Shown: positions 5,812 through 15,059, counted from the stretch's first letter. The stretch: 64,000 nucleotides of DNA from Faecalispora anaeroviscerum (GCF_947568225.1 NZ_CANOOQ010000001.1:1364001-1428000), one strand, 5' to 3'. Numbers and translations are program-made. Notes: generated from the letters alone by a model not told the origin.

Positions 5812-7692
5812 TCATGATTTCTTTGTTCTATGAAGAAGCCGCATAGCATTCAGGGTGACCACCAGGATACTTGCTTCATGTATGAACATGCCGCTTGCCA
5901 TGCGGATATATCCGACAAAAAGTCCCGCTAAAAGCAACAGCACCGTACCGACGGCAATCACGATATTCTGTTGCAGGACACTGACTGTTCTTTTTGCCAG
6001 CTTTACCGCCACCGGGATGCTCTCAAGGTTGGAGCGCATCAGAACCACATCCGAGGTTTCCACAGCCACATCTGTTCCGCCTCCCATGGCAATTCCTGTG
6101 TCAGCTGCAGCAAGTGCCGGGCTGTCATTAACGCCATCCCCTACGAATGCAACGATTCTACCTTCTCTTTGCATCTTCTGTATTACGGAAAGCTTATTTT
6201 CAGGCAGAAGTTCTGCCTGTACTTCATCTATTCCAATCTCTGCTGCAACTGCTTCTGCTGTCTTACGATTATCTCCCGTGAGCATCACTGCCTTTTTGAT
6301 GCCCAGACGCTTTAGATTTGCAATCGTTTCTGCTGCGCCATCCTTAATCTTGTCAGAAATAGTAAAGAGCAATAAGATCTTTCCGTTTTCAGAAAGCAGC
6401 ACTGTGGATGCGCCATTCCCTTGTGCCTCTTGTAAATCCCGCTGCTGTTCCTCCGTCAGGGTGATCCCCTGCTCCGTCATCATCCGTCCACTACCTGCCA
6501 TCATGACATTTCCACCTATGTCAGCACGAACTCCAAGTCCTTTCAATGTCTCACTGGCAACCGCTTTTTCCACTGCAATATCCTGCTTCTTTACATAATT
6601 CACAATTGCCTTTGCCAGCGGATGATCGCTTGTACTTTCTAAGGCTGCAGCCATCTTCATAGCGCTTGGAATATTTTCTGTGTAGCTGTAAACCTTTGTC
6701 ACATCAGGATGACCTATAGTAAGTGTTCCTGTCTTATCAAACAGGAAGGTATCCACCTTGGCGAAGGTTGTCACGCTGTCACCGCCTTTTAACAACACAC
6801 TATCTCTCGCACCGCGGCCGATACCAGCCACGTTGGCTACTGGTGCCCCAATGACCAGGGCTCCCGGACATGCAAGGACAAGAACGGTGATTGCCGTATC
6901 CAGGTTGCGGGTAATGAGCAGGACAAGTGCTGCAATTACAACGACTGCGGGTGTATACCATTTGGCAAACCTGTCAATAAATCGTTCTGCCGGTGATTTT
7001 GCATCCTGTGCTTCCTCCACAAGTGCGATGATCTTGGAGAAGGTGGTATCTTCTCCCACACGGGTTGCACGCATCTGTAAGGTCCCACTGTCAAGGATGG
7101 TTCCGGCATAGACCTGATCTCCAACCACCTTATGAATTGGAACGGATTCGCCGTTGATGCTTGCCTCATTCAGATACCCTTCTCCGAATTCGATGATACC
7201 ATCAACGGCTACCTTTCCACCAGTCTTAACCAGTAGCAGGGTATTCTCTTCCACTTCAGCTGCGTCAATCTCCTCTGGTTCAGCTGTCTTGCTCTCCAAT
7301 CTCCATGCAGTGGCCGGTGCCATCTCTGTAAGCATCCGGATGGCACTGCGGGTCTTCTGCAGCGTGCGCTGCTCCAGGTATGTTCCGAATTGGAAAAGAA
7401 AAGTCACGATAGCTGCTTCGCTGTATTCTCCGATAAACAGTGCACCAAGTACTGCAATGCTTACTAAAACTTCAATGCCAATGGCTTTCATCCTAAGTCC
7501 TGTGATTGCCCGAAAAAGGATTGGTAGCCATGCTAACACTGTGGCAACGAGATAACAAATGATTGTGGCTGTTCTCATATCTGTCAAGTGCTCTGCCAAA
7601 TATCCTAAGACTGTCAGTATACCTGCTGCAAATGTAAAAGGTGTCGTATACTTCTTAAAAAATTGGTTCAGTTTTCGATTCCATTTATTCAT
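5812..7692 (-). CDS. P1B-type heavy-metal ATPase with a CPG membrane motif
   Basis: A 626-residue metal-pumping P-type ATPase. Two pairs of membrane helices lead to the actuator loop (N-G-E-S at about 180-183), then the transport helix with A-C-P-G-A-L-V (275-277 = CPG), the phosphorylation motif DKTGTLT (D319), the nucleotide-binding S-D-H-P, then T-G-D-N and G-D-G-V-N-D. The C-terminus has H-E-A-S-I-L-V-V-T-L-N-A-M-R-L-L, as in ZntA/CadA relatives. Most metal ATPases have CPC, CPH or SPC here; CPG leaves one cysteine, so the ion specificity cannot be assigned. No N-terminal metal domain is present, which fits the separate HMA protein. An FNR box at 7746-7759 controls it. Confidence 0.92.
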   Translation of the reverse strand: MNKWNRKLNQFFKKYTTPFTFAAGILTVLGYLAEHLTDMRTATIICYLVATVLAWLPILFRAITGLRMKAIGIEVLVSIAVLGALFIGEYSEAAIVTFLFQFGTYLEQRTLQKTRSAIRMLTEMAPATAWRLESKTAEPEEIDAAEVEENTLLLVKTGGKVAVDGIIEFGEGYLNEASINGESVPIHKVVGDQVYAGTILDSGTLQMRATRVGEDTTFSKIIALVEEAQDAKSPAERFIDRFAKWYTPAVVVIAALVLLITRNLDTAITVLVLACPGALVIGAPVANVAGIGRGARDSVLLKGGDSVTTFAKVDTFLFDKTGTLTIGHPDVTKVYSYTENIPSAMKMAAALESTSDHPLAKAIVNYVKKQDIAVEKAVASETLKGLGVRADIGGNVMMAGSGRMMTEQGITLTEEQQRDLQEAQGNGASTVLLSENGKILLLFTISDKIKDGAAETIANLKRLGIKKAVMLTGDNRKTAEAVAAEIGIDEVQAELLPENKLSVIQKMQREGRIVAFVGDGVNDSPALAAADTGIAMGGGTDVAVETSDVVLMRSNLESIPVAVKLAKRTVSVLQQNIVIAVGTVLLLLAGLFVGYIRMASGMFIHEASILVVTLNAMRLLHRTKKS

Positions 7693-7717
7693 GTGTATCT
7701 ACCTCCTAACTGTCTGA

Positions 7718-7759
7718 ATCATAACAGATCCTGTCAGGAAAGTAATTGACGTGGATCAA
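7718..7759 (-). promoter_or_regulatory. FNR-type promoter of the P-type ATPase gene
   Basis: Read on the minus strand the box is TTGAT-CCAC-GTCAA (7746-7759), one mismatch from consensus. Exactly 28 nt after the centre lies TATGAT (7718-7723). The ATG is at 7690-7692 behind AGGAGGT. Confidence 0.8.
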
Positions 7760-7908
7760 AAGATCTAAGGACACGCTAAAATATTGACTGTTTAAATTAG
7801 AAAATATGACTCAAGTTACCCCCATAGGTCATAAATAAAGTGTGATTGCAAAAATCATGTCTGTTAAGCGATTTGTAGCAGATAGATAGCTAATGCATAT
7901 GGAAAGCT

Positions 7909-7930
7909 CTCCAAACCCACAAATCTGGAG
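7909..7930 (-). terminator. Weak hairpin after the export operon
   Basis: CTCCA at 7909-7913 pairs with TGGAG at 7926-7930. On the minus strand it follows the TolC-like stop by about 65 bp and is followed by AGCTTTCC, so the U-run is poor. The remainder of 7760-7996 shows nothing else that I can name. Confidence 0.4.
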
Positions 7931-7996
7931 GGGAAAATGATATTGCTTATTGAGGCATGATAATAGCCCCGCATTATTAAGATGGCAAAACTGGTA

Positions 7997-9148
7997 TCAT
8001 GATGCTGGAAGCCCTTTTGCAATCCACTTGTAGGATTCAATTTCCCAAAAGAGTTCTGCTGAAGCGATCTTAACGGCTAAATTCTGCGCAAATGTATCAT
8101 TCCTTGCGTTGTCATATTCCATGGATGACATTAGACCTGAAGAATATTTTTTTTGTGTCTGACTTTCATAAAGCCTTGAAGTTTCCAATTTCTGTTGGGT
8201 TGCTACGAGCACGAAATGTTGTTTTTGTATCGTATAAAGCTGCTTTTCAAGCGACGCCCCGATATTTTGAAGTTCCACTTCGGTTAAGTTGCTGTTTGAT
8301 GTTTTCCGTTCACGGTCTTCGATGGTTTCATCACCCAACAGTGCACGTTGCTTTCGTTTGATCTGCACATTATAACTGGCATCCTGTGCCGCCGCAGTAT
8401 CTTTTTTCAGATCTATTTTATTCACATAAGAGATATCCGGATCCGGCATGGAACCAAAGATGATAGAGTCACCGTAGGAATGGCCTAAAAGCCGGTTCAT
8501 CTGCATATCAATCTCTTTTGACTGGCTCTGAAGGCCGGCGATGCTGTTGTCCATCTCAGCCAGTGCATCTTTGGCCTGCGAAACCCCAAGAGACGTTCCA
8601 AGCGTCAAGTCATATTTAATCTGTGCGACTTTTTCGTTGTTTTGCAAAATCGCGCGGGTATTTGTCAGTTTTTGCAGATTATATTGTAATTGATAATGTA
8701 CCGAAAACAGGCTTTGCGCGGTTCTTACAAGTTGATAATTCGCAAGGTCTGCCTGAAGTTCCTTGAGCTGATAATCATCATCCGAAATATCTTCCTGTGT
8801 GTCCAGAAAAGCAGAAAGGGTTGAGAGTGCAACATTCGTACCCTGCGCAACAGTCTTTAATTCTGCCGAAGCCTGTGGATTTCCGATGATCGCCGTCAGA
8901 CTGGAAGATGTTTTTGAAATCATATCAGAAAGTTGGGAATATTTTTCTTTCATTTCACTTTCATTATCTAAGCTTTTCAACAAAAAATTATTACTATTCA
9001 CCTGTAAATTGCAGCCTAAAACCATTTGTTCCACTTTCGAATATTCAACGGTGTATGCAGTTGTATCATCTGCGAATGCAGGGACCGACATGTTCAAGGA
9101 AAGTAACGCTGTTAAAGCAATTGTTGCAATTGATTTTCTTTTTTTCAA
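7997..9148 (-). CDS. TolC-family-like exported coiled-coil protein
   Basis: A 383-residue protein with a signal peptide (MKKRKSIATIALTALLSLNM..., cleavage near A-F-A-D). The mature part consists of long amphipathic helices arranged as two repeats; A-E-L-F-W-E-I-E-S-Y near the end and the L-G-V-S-Q-A-K-D-A-L stretch in the middle resemble the TolC/OEP family. Firmicutes with one membrane do have TolC-like partners of MacAB-type exporters, where the protein probably acts as an extracytoplasmic coiled-coil extension rather than an outer-membrane channel. It is the last gene of the operon ABC ATPase - permease - HlyD lipoprotein - TolC-like, all minus strand, with short gaps. Confidence 0.8.
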   Translation of the reverse strand: MKKRKSIATIALTALLSLNMSVPAFADDTTAYTVEYSKVEQMVLGCNLQVNSNNFLLKSLDNESEMKEKYSQLSDMISKTSSSLTAIIGNPQASAELKTVAQGTNVALSTLSAFLDTQEDISDDDYQLKELQADLANYQLVRTAQSLFSVHYQLQYNLQKLTNTRAILQNNEKVAQIKYDLTLGTSLGVSQAKDALAEMDNSIAGLQSQSKEIDMQMNRLLGHSYGDSIIFGSMPDPDISYVNKIDLKKDTAAAQDASYNVQIKRKQRALLGDETIEDRERKTSNSNLTEVELQNIGASLEKQLYTIQKQHFVLVATQQKLETSRLYESQTQKKYSSGLMSSMEYDNARNDTFAQNLAVKIASAELFWEIESYKWIAKGLPAS

Positions 9149-9200
9149 GAGAATTCCTCCTTACCTATAAATATAAAAGGTACTAGTATCAATTGGTTTT

Positions 9201-10346
9201 TTATTTCATTCCCTTTACGCTGCTTTCTCTGGAAAAATGCACATCCGAGGTCAGGCCTGGTTTTATAAAATCACTTTTTTCATCTGTTTTAAGCTGAACT
9301 TTTATGATACGGTCGCCATCCTTTTCCACTGCCTGATTTGAAATCTGAATAATATGCCCTGGAATTTTCATATTCTTGTTGGATGTAGGGACAATATACA
9401 CTTTGCTGTCTGCGGATATCTGCCCGATAAATTCCTCCGGAACCTCCGCACTGACATAGATGCTGTCGGCGTCAATCAGATTGATTACTTTCTGAGCTGT
9501 TTGGCCGCTGATGATGGTACCCCTGACAACGTTGATTTCCTCTACTATTCCTGAATTCAGATTGGAAATAATGTTGTTTCCAGAAAGATATGGTTTCTTT
9601 GTTTTTGCGCCCATCAGATCAAGATCGATCTGTGCGGCATTGGCGCTGTTTTCCTGCTGGCTGAGCTGAACTTCCTTGCTTTTTAATTGAGTGTTTAGAT
9701 TATCGAGCTCCTCCTGGAGCGTACGCTTGGTTTTTGTAATGCTATTCTTCGCATCTTTTACAGCTTTGACCTTTTGATCCAGTGCATCGGAATACTTACT
9801 ATAATCGGATTGGGAGATCACGCCGTCACTCAGCAGCTTTTGGTATTTATTTAGGTCGTCTTGGGCCTGCTTTTCCTCCTTTTGTGCTAGTGAAAGAGTG
9901 TTCTGCAACAACTGCAGTTCGGGTTTGCTCCCATTGGTGAGTTCTTCCGTTTTGTAGGCAATTTGATTCTTTAGCACTGTAATATCAGCTTTCAGTGCAG
10001 CCTGGTCGACATTATTGATGGAAGCTTTAGTCGAATCGGCCTGCGTCTGCAGTTTCTTAACATTTTTCTGGTAATCGTCGGTGGACAGCGTAATCAGTGT
10101 GCTTCCGAGTTGTACAGTATCTCCTTCCTTAACGGCGATGCTTTCAACACGTGCCGGGAAGTCGATGCTGATCTGGTATACGTCATTATATTTGACTTCG
10201 CCCCAAGCTACAATATCTCCGCTTTGTCCGGAACTTTCAACAGACGAATTTGCTTGTGCCGCCGGTTGGCTCTTTTGGCAGCCGGAAAAGAACAGCAACA
10301 GTACAGCTGTTAATGCCGCTAAATATTTTCTCTTACCTAATCTCAT
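9201..10346 (-). CDS. HlyD/MacA-like membrane fusion lipoprotein
   Basis: A 381-residue adaptor of a tripartite exporter. The N-terminus ends in L-L-F-F-S-G-C, a lipobox whose Cys23 would be lipidated. The W-G-E-V-K-Y-N-D-V-Y-Q segment and the V-K-E-G-D-T-V-Q-L-G stretch form the first half of the lipoyl-like hairpin; long coiled coils follow (about residues 90-240); then L-N-S-G-I-V-E-E-I-N-V-V-R-G-T closes the hairpin before a beta-barrel with K-P-G-L-T-S-D-V. It links the FtsX-type permease to the TolC-like protein. The gene lies 25 bp after the permease gene. Confidence 0.9.
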   Translation of the reverse strand: MRLGKRKYLAALTAVLLLFFSGCQKSQPAAQANSSVESSGQSGDIVAWGEVKYNDVYQISIDFPARVESIAVKEGDTVQLGSTLITLSTDDYQKNVKKLQTQADSTKASINNVDQAALKADITVLKNQIAYKTEELTNGSKPELQLLQNTLSLAQKEEKQAQDDLNKYQKLLSDGVISQSDYSKYSDALDQKVKAVKDAKNSITKTKRTLQEELDNLNTQLKSKEVQLSQQENSANAAQIDLDLMGAKTKKPYLSGNNIISNLNSGIVEEINVVRGTIISGQTAQKVINLIDADSIYVSAEVPEEFIGQISADSKVYIVPTSNKNMKIPGHIIQISNQAVEKDGDRIIKVQLKTDEKSDFIKPGLTSDVHFSRESSVKGMK

Positions 10347-10371
10347 ACTTAACAGGACCTTCCTTTATCAA

Positions 10372-12690
10372 TTATTCTACACTCTTCAGCGCCTGAAGCA
10401 TGTCGATGGATTTTATTCTTTTACGCACAATATGGTTTACAATGGCCGCGAATGCCAGTGTTATCACCGCCGCAATCAGAATTCTGTCTGCGGCAACATG
10501 GCTGATCAAATCGAAGTCGTCGCCGAACCCATCGGCAATCGTACCGGCAAGATATTTTCCAATAGGAATCCCAAATATAATTCCAATAATGATAGAAAAA
10601 GTATTTTCCGCTAGCACCAGTGGCCGGATATTTTTTTGATGGAAACCCAGAACCTCCAATGTGGCAAGATCCCTTACACGTTCCGCAAAATTCAGCATTC
10701 CCATGTTATAGAGCACTACAAAAGCCAGAATCGCACCCGACACAATCAGCAAAAGGGAAGTGCCGAAGATTGCGCTGAGATTCCCCTCAAAATCAGATTT
10801 CTGAGTTGTCCTGTCCGTATAGCTTGTTATGTAACCGCTGTTTAGAAAGTCATTATTTTTTTCATTCCATTTAACCAACAGCGAGGTGGGGTTAAAATTC
10901 TCGCCAATTTTCTGCCAGTAACCGTCCGTCATATAGATTCCCTGTGCGCTTGGCATATAGACGATTTTCATGATTATAACAGGATAGTACGTATCGCTGC
11001 TCCGCTTCAGGTTTACGGTGTCACCGACTTTTACATGCATAAGTTCAGCAAGCTTCCTCGTCATGACAATTCCCGTATCGGGAAGCGTAACGCTGTTTCC
11101 CTCCGCATCCTCAAGATGAATCAGCGGGCTCTCCTTGGAAAAGACGGAGACGGCGGTCATTTTCCGCAGCCCCTCCTTTGTTGTAAGCTGGACAGAACTT
11201 TCCTCCATATCCTGCACTGTTCCGTCGAGATTCAAATTCCGGATGGCTTTGTCGGTGGTATCGCTGTCCAGAATAACTTTCTGGTCATAAGAGTATGTTT
11301 TTTCATAAAGTGTTTTCGGAATACCTGATACCAGATCAAACAGGGCAAGGGCGCCAATAATCAGCCCCACACAGCCCGAGACACCAAGGATGCTTACAGC
11401 AATTCTGAATTTATTGCGCATAGCGTTCCTCGCAATCAGTTTTTGGCTGAATTTCATATGCTTCCAGACATAAGGAAAACGTTCCAGAAAAATATGGGAC
11501 CCTCTTTTCGGCGTTTTGGCCCGCAGTAAATCAGCCGGCGTTTCATTTTGAAGCTTCAGGCACGAAAGGAAAGAGATTCCCGCAGTAAAAGTTATTATAA
11601 TAGAAGCACCGAAAAGGAACTTTGGAATGTTTACAACCATAGTCTCAGCGGGAAAAGTCATCAGGTTTTTGATTTTCGAAAGCAACAGCCTGCCAATCAC
11701 GTTCGGCCCAAATATGATTCCCACGAAGATTCCCAGCATGCCGACAAAAATGCCATATGAGGTATAATGCCATAAAATGCTTTTTCTGCTGTAACCAAGG
11801 GCTTTCAATATCCCGATCTGGTTGCGCTGGTCTTCTGTCAGCCGCATCATTGTGCTAAAAGTAATCAAGGCGGTAACCAGAAAGAACATAAACGGAAACA
11901 CCGTGGCAAGCGACTGGAATTGGATGACCTTGGCATTTGCGAAATTAACGCCGCGGTTATCGGTTTGAACCATTACAAAGTTGAGCTTTCTTCCAAATAT
12001 GGAGTCCATCTGGCTCTGTATTGCCACAGCGTCCGCTCCCTTAGCAAGCTGAACTTCAACCTGGTTGTAGGGTTTCAATCCTCCGTAAGCAGAGGCAATT
12101 CGATCCTCATCAATCGCGATAAATCCGTATCTTTTCGGGTCTGGCATCATGGAAGCAGTGTCTTTAGTTGCGTATATGTTTTCGCTGCTGAGGGCGAGTG
12201 CTTCAATGGTTGTGTCTATTCTTTTATCGTTTACCTCTATGGTAAGGGTATCCCCAACAGAAAGATGATTGGCCTGCGCAAAGGAACGGTCAAGGATTGA
12301 GCCACGCTTACTGAGCTTTTTTCCAGCCATTATCACTGACGTGTCAAGCGTATTTCCCGACGGAACTGCATATACCCGTAATGTAGGCTTTCCGTCAATA
12401 CGGGCAGTAGCATTATTTACTGTGAAACGCTTTTCTGCCTTCTGTACGCCTTTTATATTTCGGACTCTCCACATGTTCAGTTCGGATGGATTTGAAGCCG
12501 CTACCCAGAAATCTGAAATATTGGTATCTCTATAAAAACTCTGGGAGTGGGCGTCAATTGTTGTCCATATGGTGTCCAGTCCAACCGACATACCGACGGC
12601 TAATGTTGCCATGATAAAAATTGACAGAAACTGCGACCGGTTTTTTTTCATATCCTGGATGGATTTTTTAATGAGTGCGCCCTTTACCAT
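10372..12690 (-). CDS. FtsX-like ABC permease (MacB type)
   Basis: A 772-residue permease with two FtsX/MacB units. A first membrane helix (about 20-40) is followed by a large extracytoplasmic MacB_PCD-like domain, then three helices around residues 260-360; a second unit starts near 425 with another single helix, an outside domain, and three helices at the C-terminus ending in K-R-I-K-S-I-D-M-L-Q-A-L-K-S-V-E. Such permeases move little substrate through the membrane and instead transmit force to the outside part. Its start overlaps the ATPase gene by 7 nt. The substrate (peptide, lipid or drug) is unknown. Confidence 0.9.
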   Translation of the reverse strand: MVKGALIKKSIQDMKKNRSQFLSIFIMATLAVGMSVGLDTIWTTIDAHSQSFYRDTNISDFWVAASNPSELNMWRVRNIKGVQKAEKRFTVNNATARIDGKPTLRVYAVPSGNTLDTSVIMAGKKLSKRGSILDRSFAQANHLSVGDTLTIEVNDKRIDTTIEALALSSENIYATKDTASMMPDPKRYGFIAIDEDRIASAYGGLKPYNQVEVQLAKGADAVAIQSQMDSIFGRKLNFVMVQTDNRGVNFANAKVIQFQSLATVFPFMFFLVTALITFSTMMRLTEDQRNQIGILKALGYSRKSILWHYTSYGIFVGMLGIFVGIIFGPNVIGRLLLSKIKNLMTFPAETMVVNIPKFLFGASIIITFTAGISFLSCLKLQNETPADLLRAKTPKRGSHIFLERFPYVWKHMKFSQKLIARNAMRNKFRIAVSILGVSGCVGLIIGALALFDLVSGIPKTLYEKTYSYDQKVILDSDTTDKAIRNLNLDGTVQDMEESSVQLTTKEGLRKMTAVSVFSKESPLIHLEDAEGNSVTLPDTGIVMTRKLAELMHVKVGDTVNLKRSSDTYYPVIIMKIVYMPSAQGIYMTDGYWQKIGENFNPTSLLVKWNEKNNDFLNSGYITSYTDRTTQKSDFEGNLSAIFGTSLLLIVSGAILAFVVLYNMGMLNFAERVRDLATLEVLGFHQKNIRPLVLAENTFSIIIGIIFGIPIGKYLAGTIADGFGDDFDLISHVAADRILIAAVITLAFAAIVNHIVRKRIKSIDMLQALKSVE

Positions 12691-13385
12691 ACAATTTCCT
12701 CCACCGGCCGCGGATGCTCGGTATGCTGGATTTCGCTTATCTGCCCATCCCGCATATGAATGACGGTATCTGCCATTTCGGCAATTGGAGCATTATGAGT
12801 GACCACAACCACCGTTTTTCCCATATCTCGAGCTATGTCGCGAATCAGCTTCAGTACAATGCGCCCGGTACCGGAATCCAGGGCACCAGTAGGTTCGTCG
12901 CAAAGCAGAATCTGCGGATTCTTTGCCAATGCCCTGGCGATGGATACCCGCTGCTGCTCGCCGCCAGACATTTGGCCGGGAAAATTGTTCTTTCTTTCTC
13001 CCAAACCCACTCGCTCCAGCATTTCCGCTGCATCCAACGGATTTTTGCAGATTTCTTCTGCAAGCTGTACATTTTCTAATGCCGTCAGGTTGGGAACCAG
13101 ATTATAAAACTGAAACACAAATCCGATTTTATCCCTGCGGTACGCAGTCAATTCCCTTGCTCCCAGCTTTGATATATCTTCGCCGTTTACCGTGATTACC
13201 CCTTTCGTCGGCGAATCCATGCCGCCCAGCATGTTCAGTACGGTTGTTTTTCCCGCTCCGCTTTGTCCGAGCACAACATTAAACGATTTATCTTCAAGAG
13301 AAAAGCTGACTTCCTTTACGGCCTTTATGATACTGTCTCCTACAATATATTCCCGTTCCACTCCTTCAAATTGAATAAGACTCAT
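12684..13385 (-). CDS. ABC transporter ATP-binding protein (MacB/LolD type)
   Basis: A 233-residue ATPase with Walker A G-Q-S-G-A-G-K-T (40-47), Q-loop F-Q-F-Y-N-L-V, signature M-S-G-G-E-Q-Q-R-V, Walker B I-L-L-C-D-E-P-T-G-A-L-D and the H-loop histidine in V-V-T-H. Size and motifs fit the LolD/MacB/FtsE group that pairs with FtsX-like permeases. It is the first gene of the export operon. Its promoter lies 140 bp upstream and carries a GTAAC-N4-GTTAC palindrome at the class II position, beside the divergent Crp/Fnr gene at 13590. Confidence 0.95.
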   Translation of the reverse strand: MSLIQFEGVEREYIVGDSIIKAVKEVSFSLEDKSFNVVLGQSGAGKTTVLNMLGGMDSPTKGVITVNGEDISKLGARELTAYRRDKIGFVFQFYNLVPNLTALENVQLAEEICKNPLDAAEMLERVGLGERKNNFPGQMSGGEQQRVSIARALAKNPQILLCDEPTGALDSGTGRIVLKLIRDIARDMGKTVVVVTHNAPIAEMADTVIHMRDGQISEIQHTEHPRPVEEIVW

Positions 13386-13522
13386 CCCAGACCCCCCTCA
13401 TAGAGATATAGGTCATTTGAAAACTTGGTTCCTTTTCACTTAATATCGGAATTGGTCTTGATGCTTGTTTAAAAAATAAATTTTCCAAATATAAATTCTC
13501 CTTTCATTTCCATTTCATTTGT

Positions 13523-13564
13523 ATTATAATCAAAAGCAATAAAAAAGAGAGTAACATAGGTTAC
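13523..13564 (-). promoter_or_regulatory. Crp/Fnr-type promoter of the export operon (GTAAC class)
   Basis: GTAAC-ATAG-GTTAC at 13551-13564 lies within a longer palindrome with arms AGAGTAAC/GTTACTCT (13548-13567). On the minus strand TATAAT (13523-13528) follows 28 nt after the centre, giving the -41.5 position for the ABC operon. On the plus strand the same palindrome lies downstream of a second TATAAT (13525-13530) and 22 bp before the regulator's ATG, a position suited to autorepression. Confidence 0.82.
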
Positions 13565-13589
13565 TCTTTGCAAAGAAGATGATAAAATT

Positions 13590-14270
13590 ATGGAAGATTT
13601 AATTTCAACGCTGGCATCGATCAGCCTGTTCCGGTGCTTTTCAACCCAAGAATTATCGATGCTTTTTAAAAAAGAGCATTACCGTGTCAAGCGATACGCC
13701 AAAAACGCTGTGATACACTTTCAAAACGAAAAGTGTGTCAATCTTGACATTGTTTTACGTGGGACGGTTTTGGTTCAAAGAATCGATTCAAACGGTGATA
13801 TGCTCACCCTTTGCAGCTTTATGGCCGGTGATTCCATAGGTGAAAACCTTCTTTTCTCGCGTAACAATCCGTATCCCATGACGATGACCGCGAAATATAA
13901 TACGGATATTCTTCACGCGGACAAAGAGTTAATTCTATCACTGTGCCAAAGCAACAGCGGATTTCTGGAGAACTTTCTCCAGTCGATTTCCGACAAAACA
14001 CTGATTTTGGCAGGAAAAATTAAACTTCTTTCTATGAAAACAATCCGCCAGTGCATGATTGAATTTTTACTTTATGAATGCCGAATTCAGAAAAATACAA
14101 CGATACGATTGGAAGTATCCAAAAAAGAGCTTGCAGAAAAGTTGGGGGTTCAAAGACCATCCCTATCCCGCGAACTGAAGAAAATGCGCAATCAAAACCT
14201 GATTGCCTATGATGCCAAAAGCATAACAATCATCGATATGGAAACGCTGAAAAGACTTCACACCGAGTGA
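13590..14270 (+). CDS. Crp/Fnr family regulator B
   Basis: A 226-residue regulator with an effector beta-roll (about 10-120), dimer helix and winged helix-turn-helix. The recognition helix GVQRPSLSREL keeps S-R of FNR but has proline where FNR has glutamate, so it should read a different half-site. No cysteine cluster is visible. It is divergent from the export operon, and the GTAAC-N4-GTTAC palindrome lies between them; I infer that it activates the exporter and represses itself. The ATG has a weak ribosome site (AAGAAG), which suits a low-abundance regulator. The next gene, another Crp/Fnr regulator, starts 38 bp after its stop. Confidence 0.9.
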   Translation: MEDLISTLASISLFRCFSTQELSMLFKKEHYRVKRYAKNAVIHFQNEKCVNLDIVLRGTVLVQRIDSNGDMLTLCSFMAGDSIGENLLFSRNNPYPMTMTAKYNTDILHADKELILSLCQSNSGFLENFLQSISDKTLILAGKIKLLSMKTIRQCMIEFLLYECRIQKNTTIRLEVSKKELAEKLGVQRPSLSRELKKMRNQNLIAYDAKSITIIDMETLKRLHTE

Positions 14271-14308
14271 TAAATAAAAAAACCGATAATAAAGGAGTGA
14301 CACGCTTC

Positions 14309-15037
14309 ATGGAGAAATGTGAAGTATGCGAGGCACAATGCTTACATAAGCTCTGCATGCACAAAGTACCGATTTTTTCATCCTTAAATCAGGATGAAAT
14401 GACCCATATTGTTTCTATTATCCGCCACAAAAAATATCGAAAGGAAGAAACGCTTCTTTCAGAGGGAGATCCGGCGAACGCCTTTGTGATTGTCAGCGAG
14501 GGAAGTGCCAAGGCTTTTAAAATTACGCCGGACGGCCGGGAACAGATTCTGTATGTATTTTCTGAAGGAGACTTTTTCGGAGAGCGCAATCTTTTTGAAA
14601 GGCAGGTATCCACCTACACCGTGGAAGCGCTGGAACCGGTCAGGACATGTTCTTTTACAAAGGAAAGTTTCTATGAGCTACTTCACGCATATCCGGAGAT
14701 TGCAATAAAAATTATTGAAGAACTGGAAAAGCGGATTTCTCACATGGAAAGCGCCCTGCAAAGCATGGGGGTGCGCAGTATAGACGACCGTGTCAGCGCA
14801 CTGCTCCTTGATTTTGCCGAAAAATATGGAACTTCCGTGCCGGACGGCACACTAATCCGTCTACCGCTGAGCCGTGAGGGTATGGCCAATTACCTGGGAG
14901 TCGCGCGTGAAACAGTAAGCCGAAAACTTGGTCTATTGGAAAACGAAGGAATCATCCGCTCGAACGGAAACAAAAGCATCCTGCTGCTGAATCGCGATAT
15001 GCTTGAGTCATCGGCTGGAAAATCTGTGGATATTTAA
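14309..15037 (+). CDS. Crp/Fnr family regulator C, FNR-like with four N-terminal cysteines
   Basis: A 242-residue regulator starting at the ATG at 14309 (AAAGGAG upstream); an in-frame GTG at 14267 lacks a ribosome site. The N-terminus has C4, C7, C11 and C16, a pattern that could hold an oxygen-labile [4Fe-4S] cluster as in FNR. The beta-roll follows, and the recognition helix GVARETVSRKL has the FNR triplet E-x-x-S-R, predicting TTGAT half-sites. Such a box lies just downstream at 15060-15073, in front of the DUF1858/DUF438 operon. I infer an O2 or NO sensor controlling that operon and perhaps the other TTGAT sites. Its 3' end has no clear terminator. Confidence 0.92.
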   Translation: MEKCEVCEAQCLHKLCMHKVPIFSSLNQDEMTHIVSIIRHKKYRKEETLLSEGDPANAFVIVSEGSAKAFKITPDGREQILYVFSEGDFFGERNLFERQVSTYTVEALEPVRTCSFTKESFYELLHAYPEIAIKIIEELEKRISHMESALQSMGVRSIDDRVSALLLDFAEKYGTSVPDGTLIRLPLSREGMANYLGVARETVSRKLGLLENEGIIRSNGNKSILLLNRDMLESSAGKSVDI

Positions 15038-15059
15038 TTTACCAACAAGGCATAAAAAT

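Noticed and set aside
5855..6598. Plus-strand open frame of 247 codons antisense to the metal ATPase
   Set aside because: A mirror frame of a strongly conserved gene; no ribosome site and serine-rich low-information translation.
13548..13567. Palindrome read as a rho-independent terminator
   Set aside because: The following T-run is short and the repeat lies exactly at -41.5 for the exporter promoter, so an operator is the better reading.
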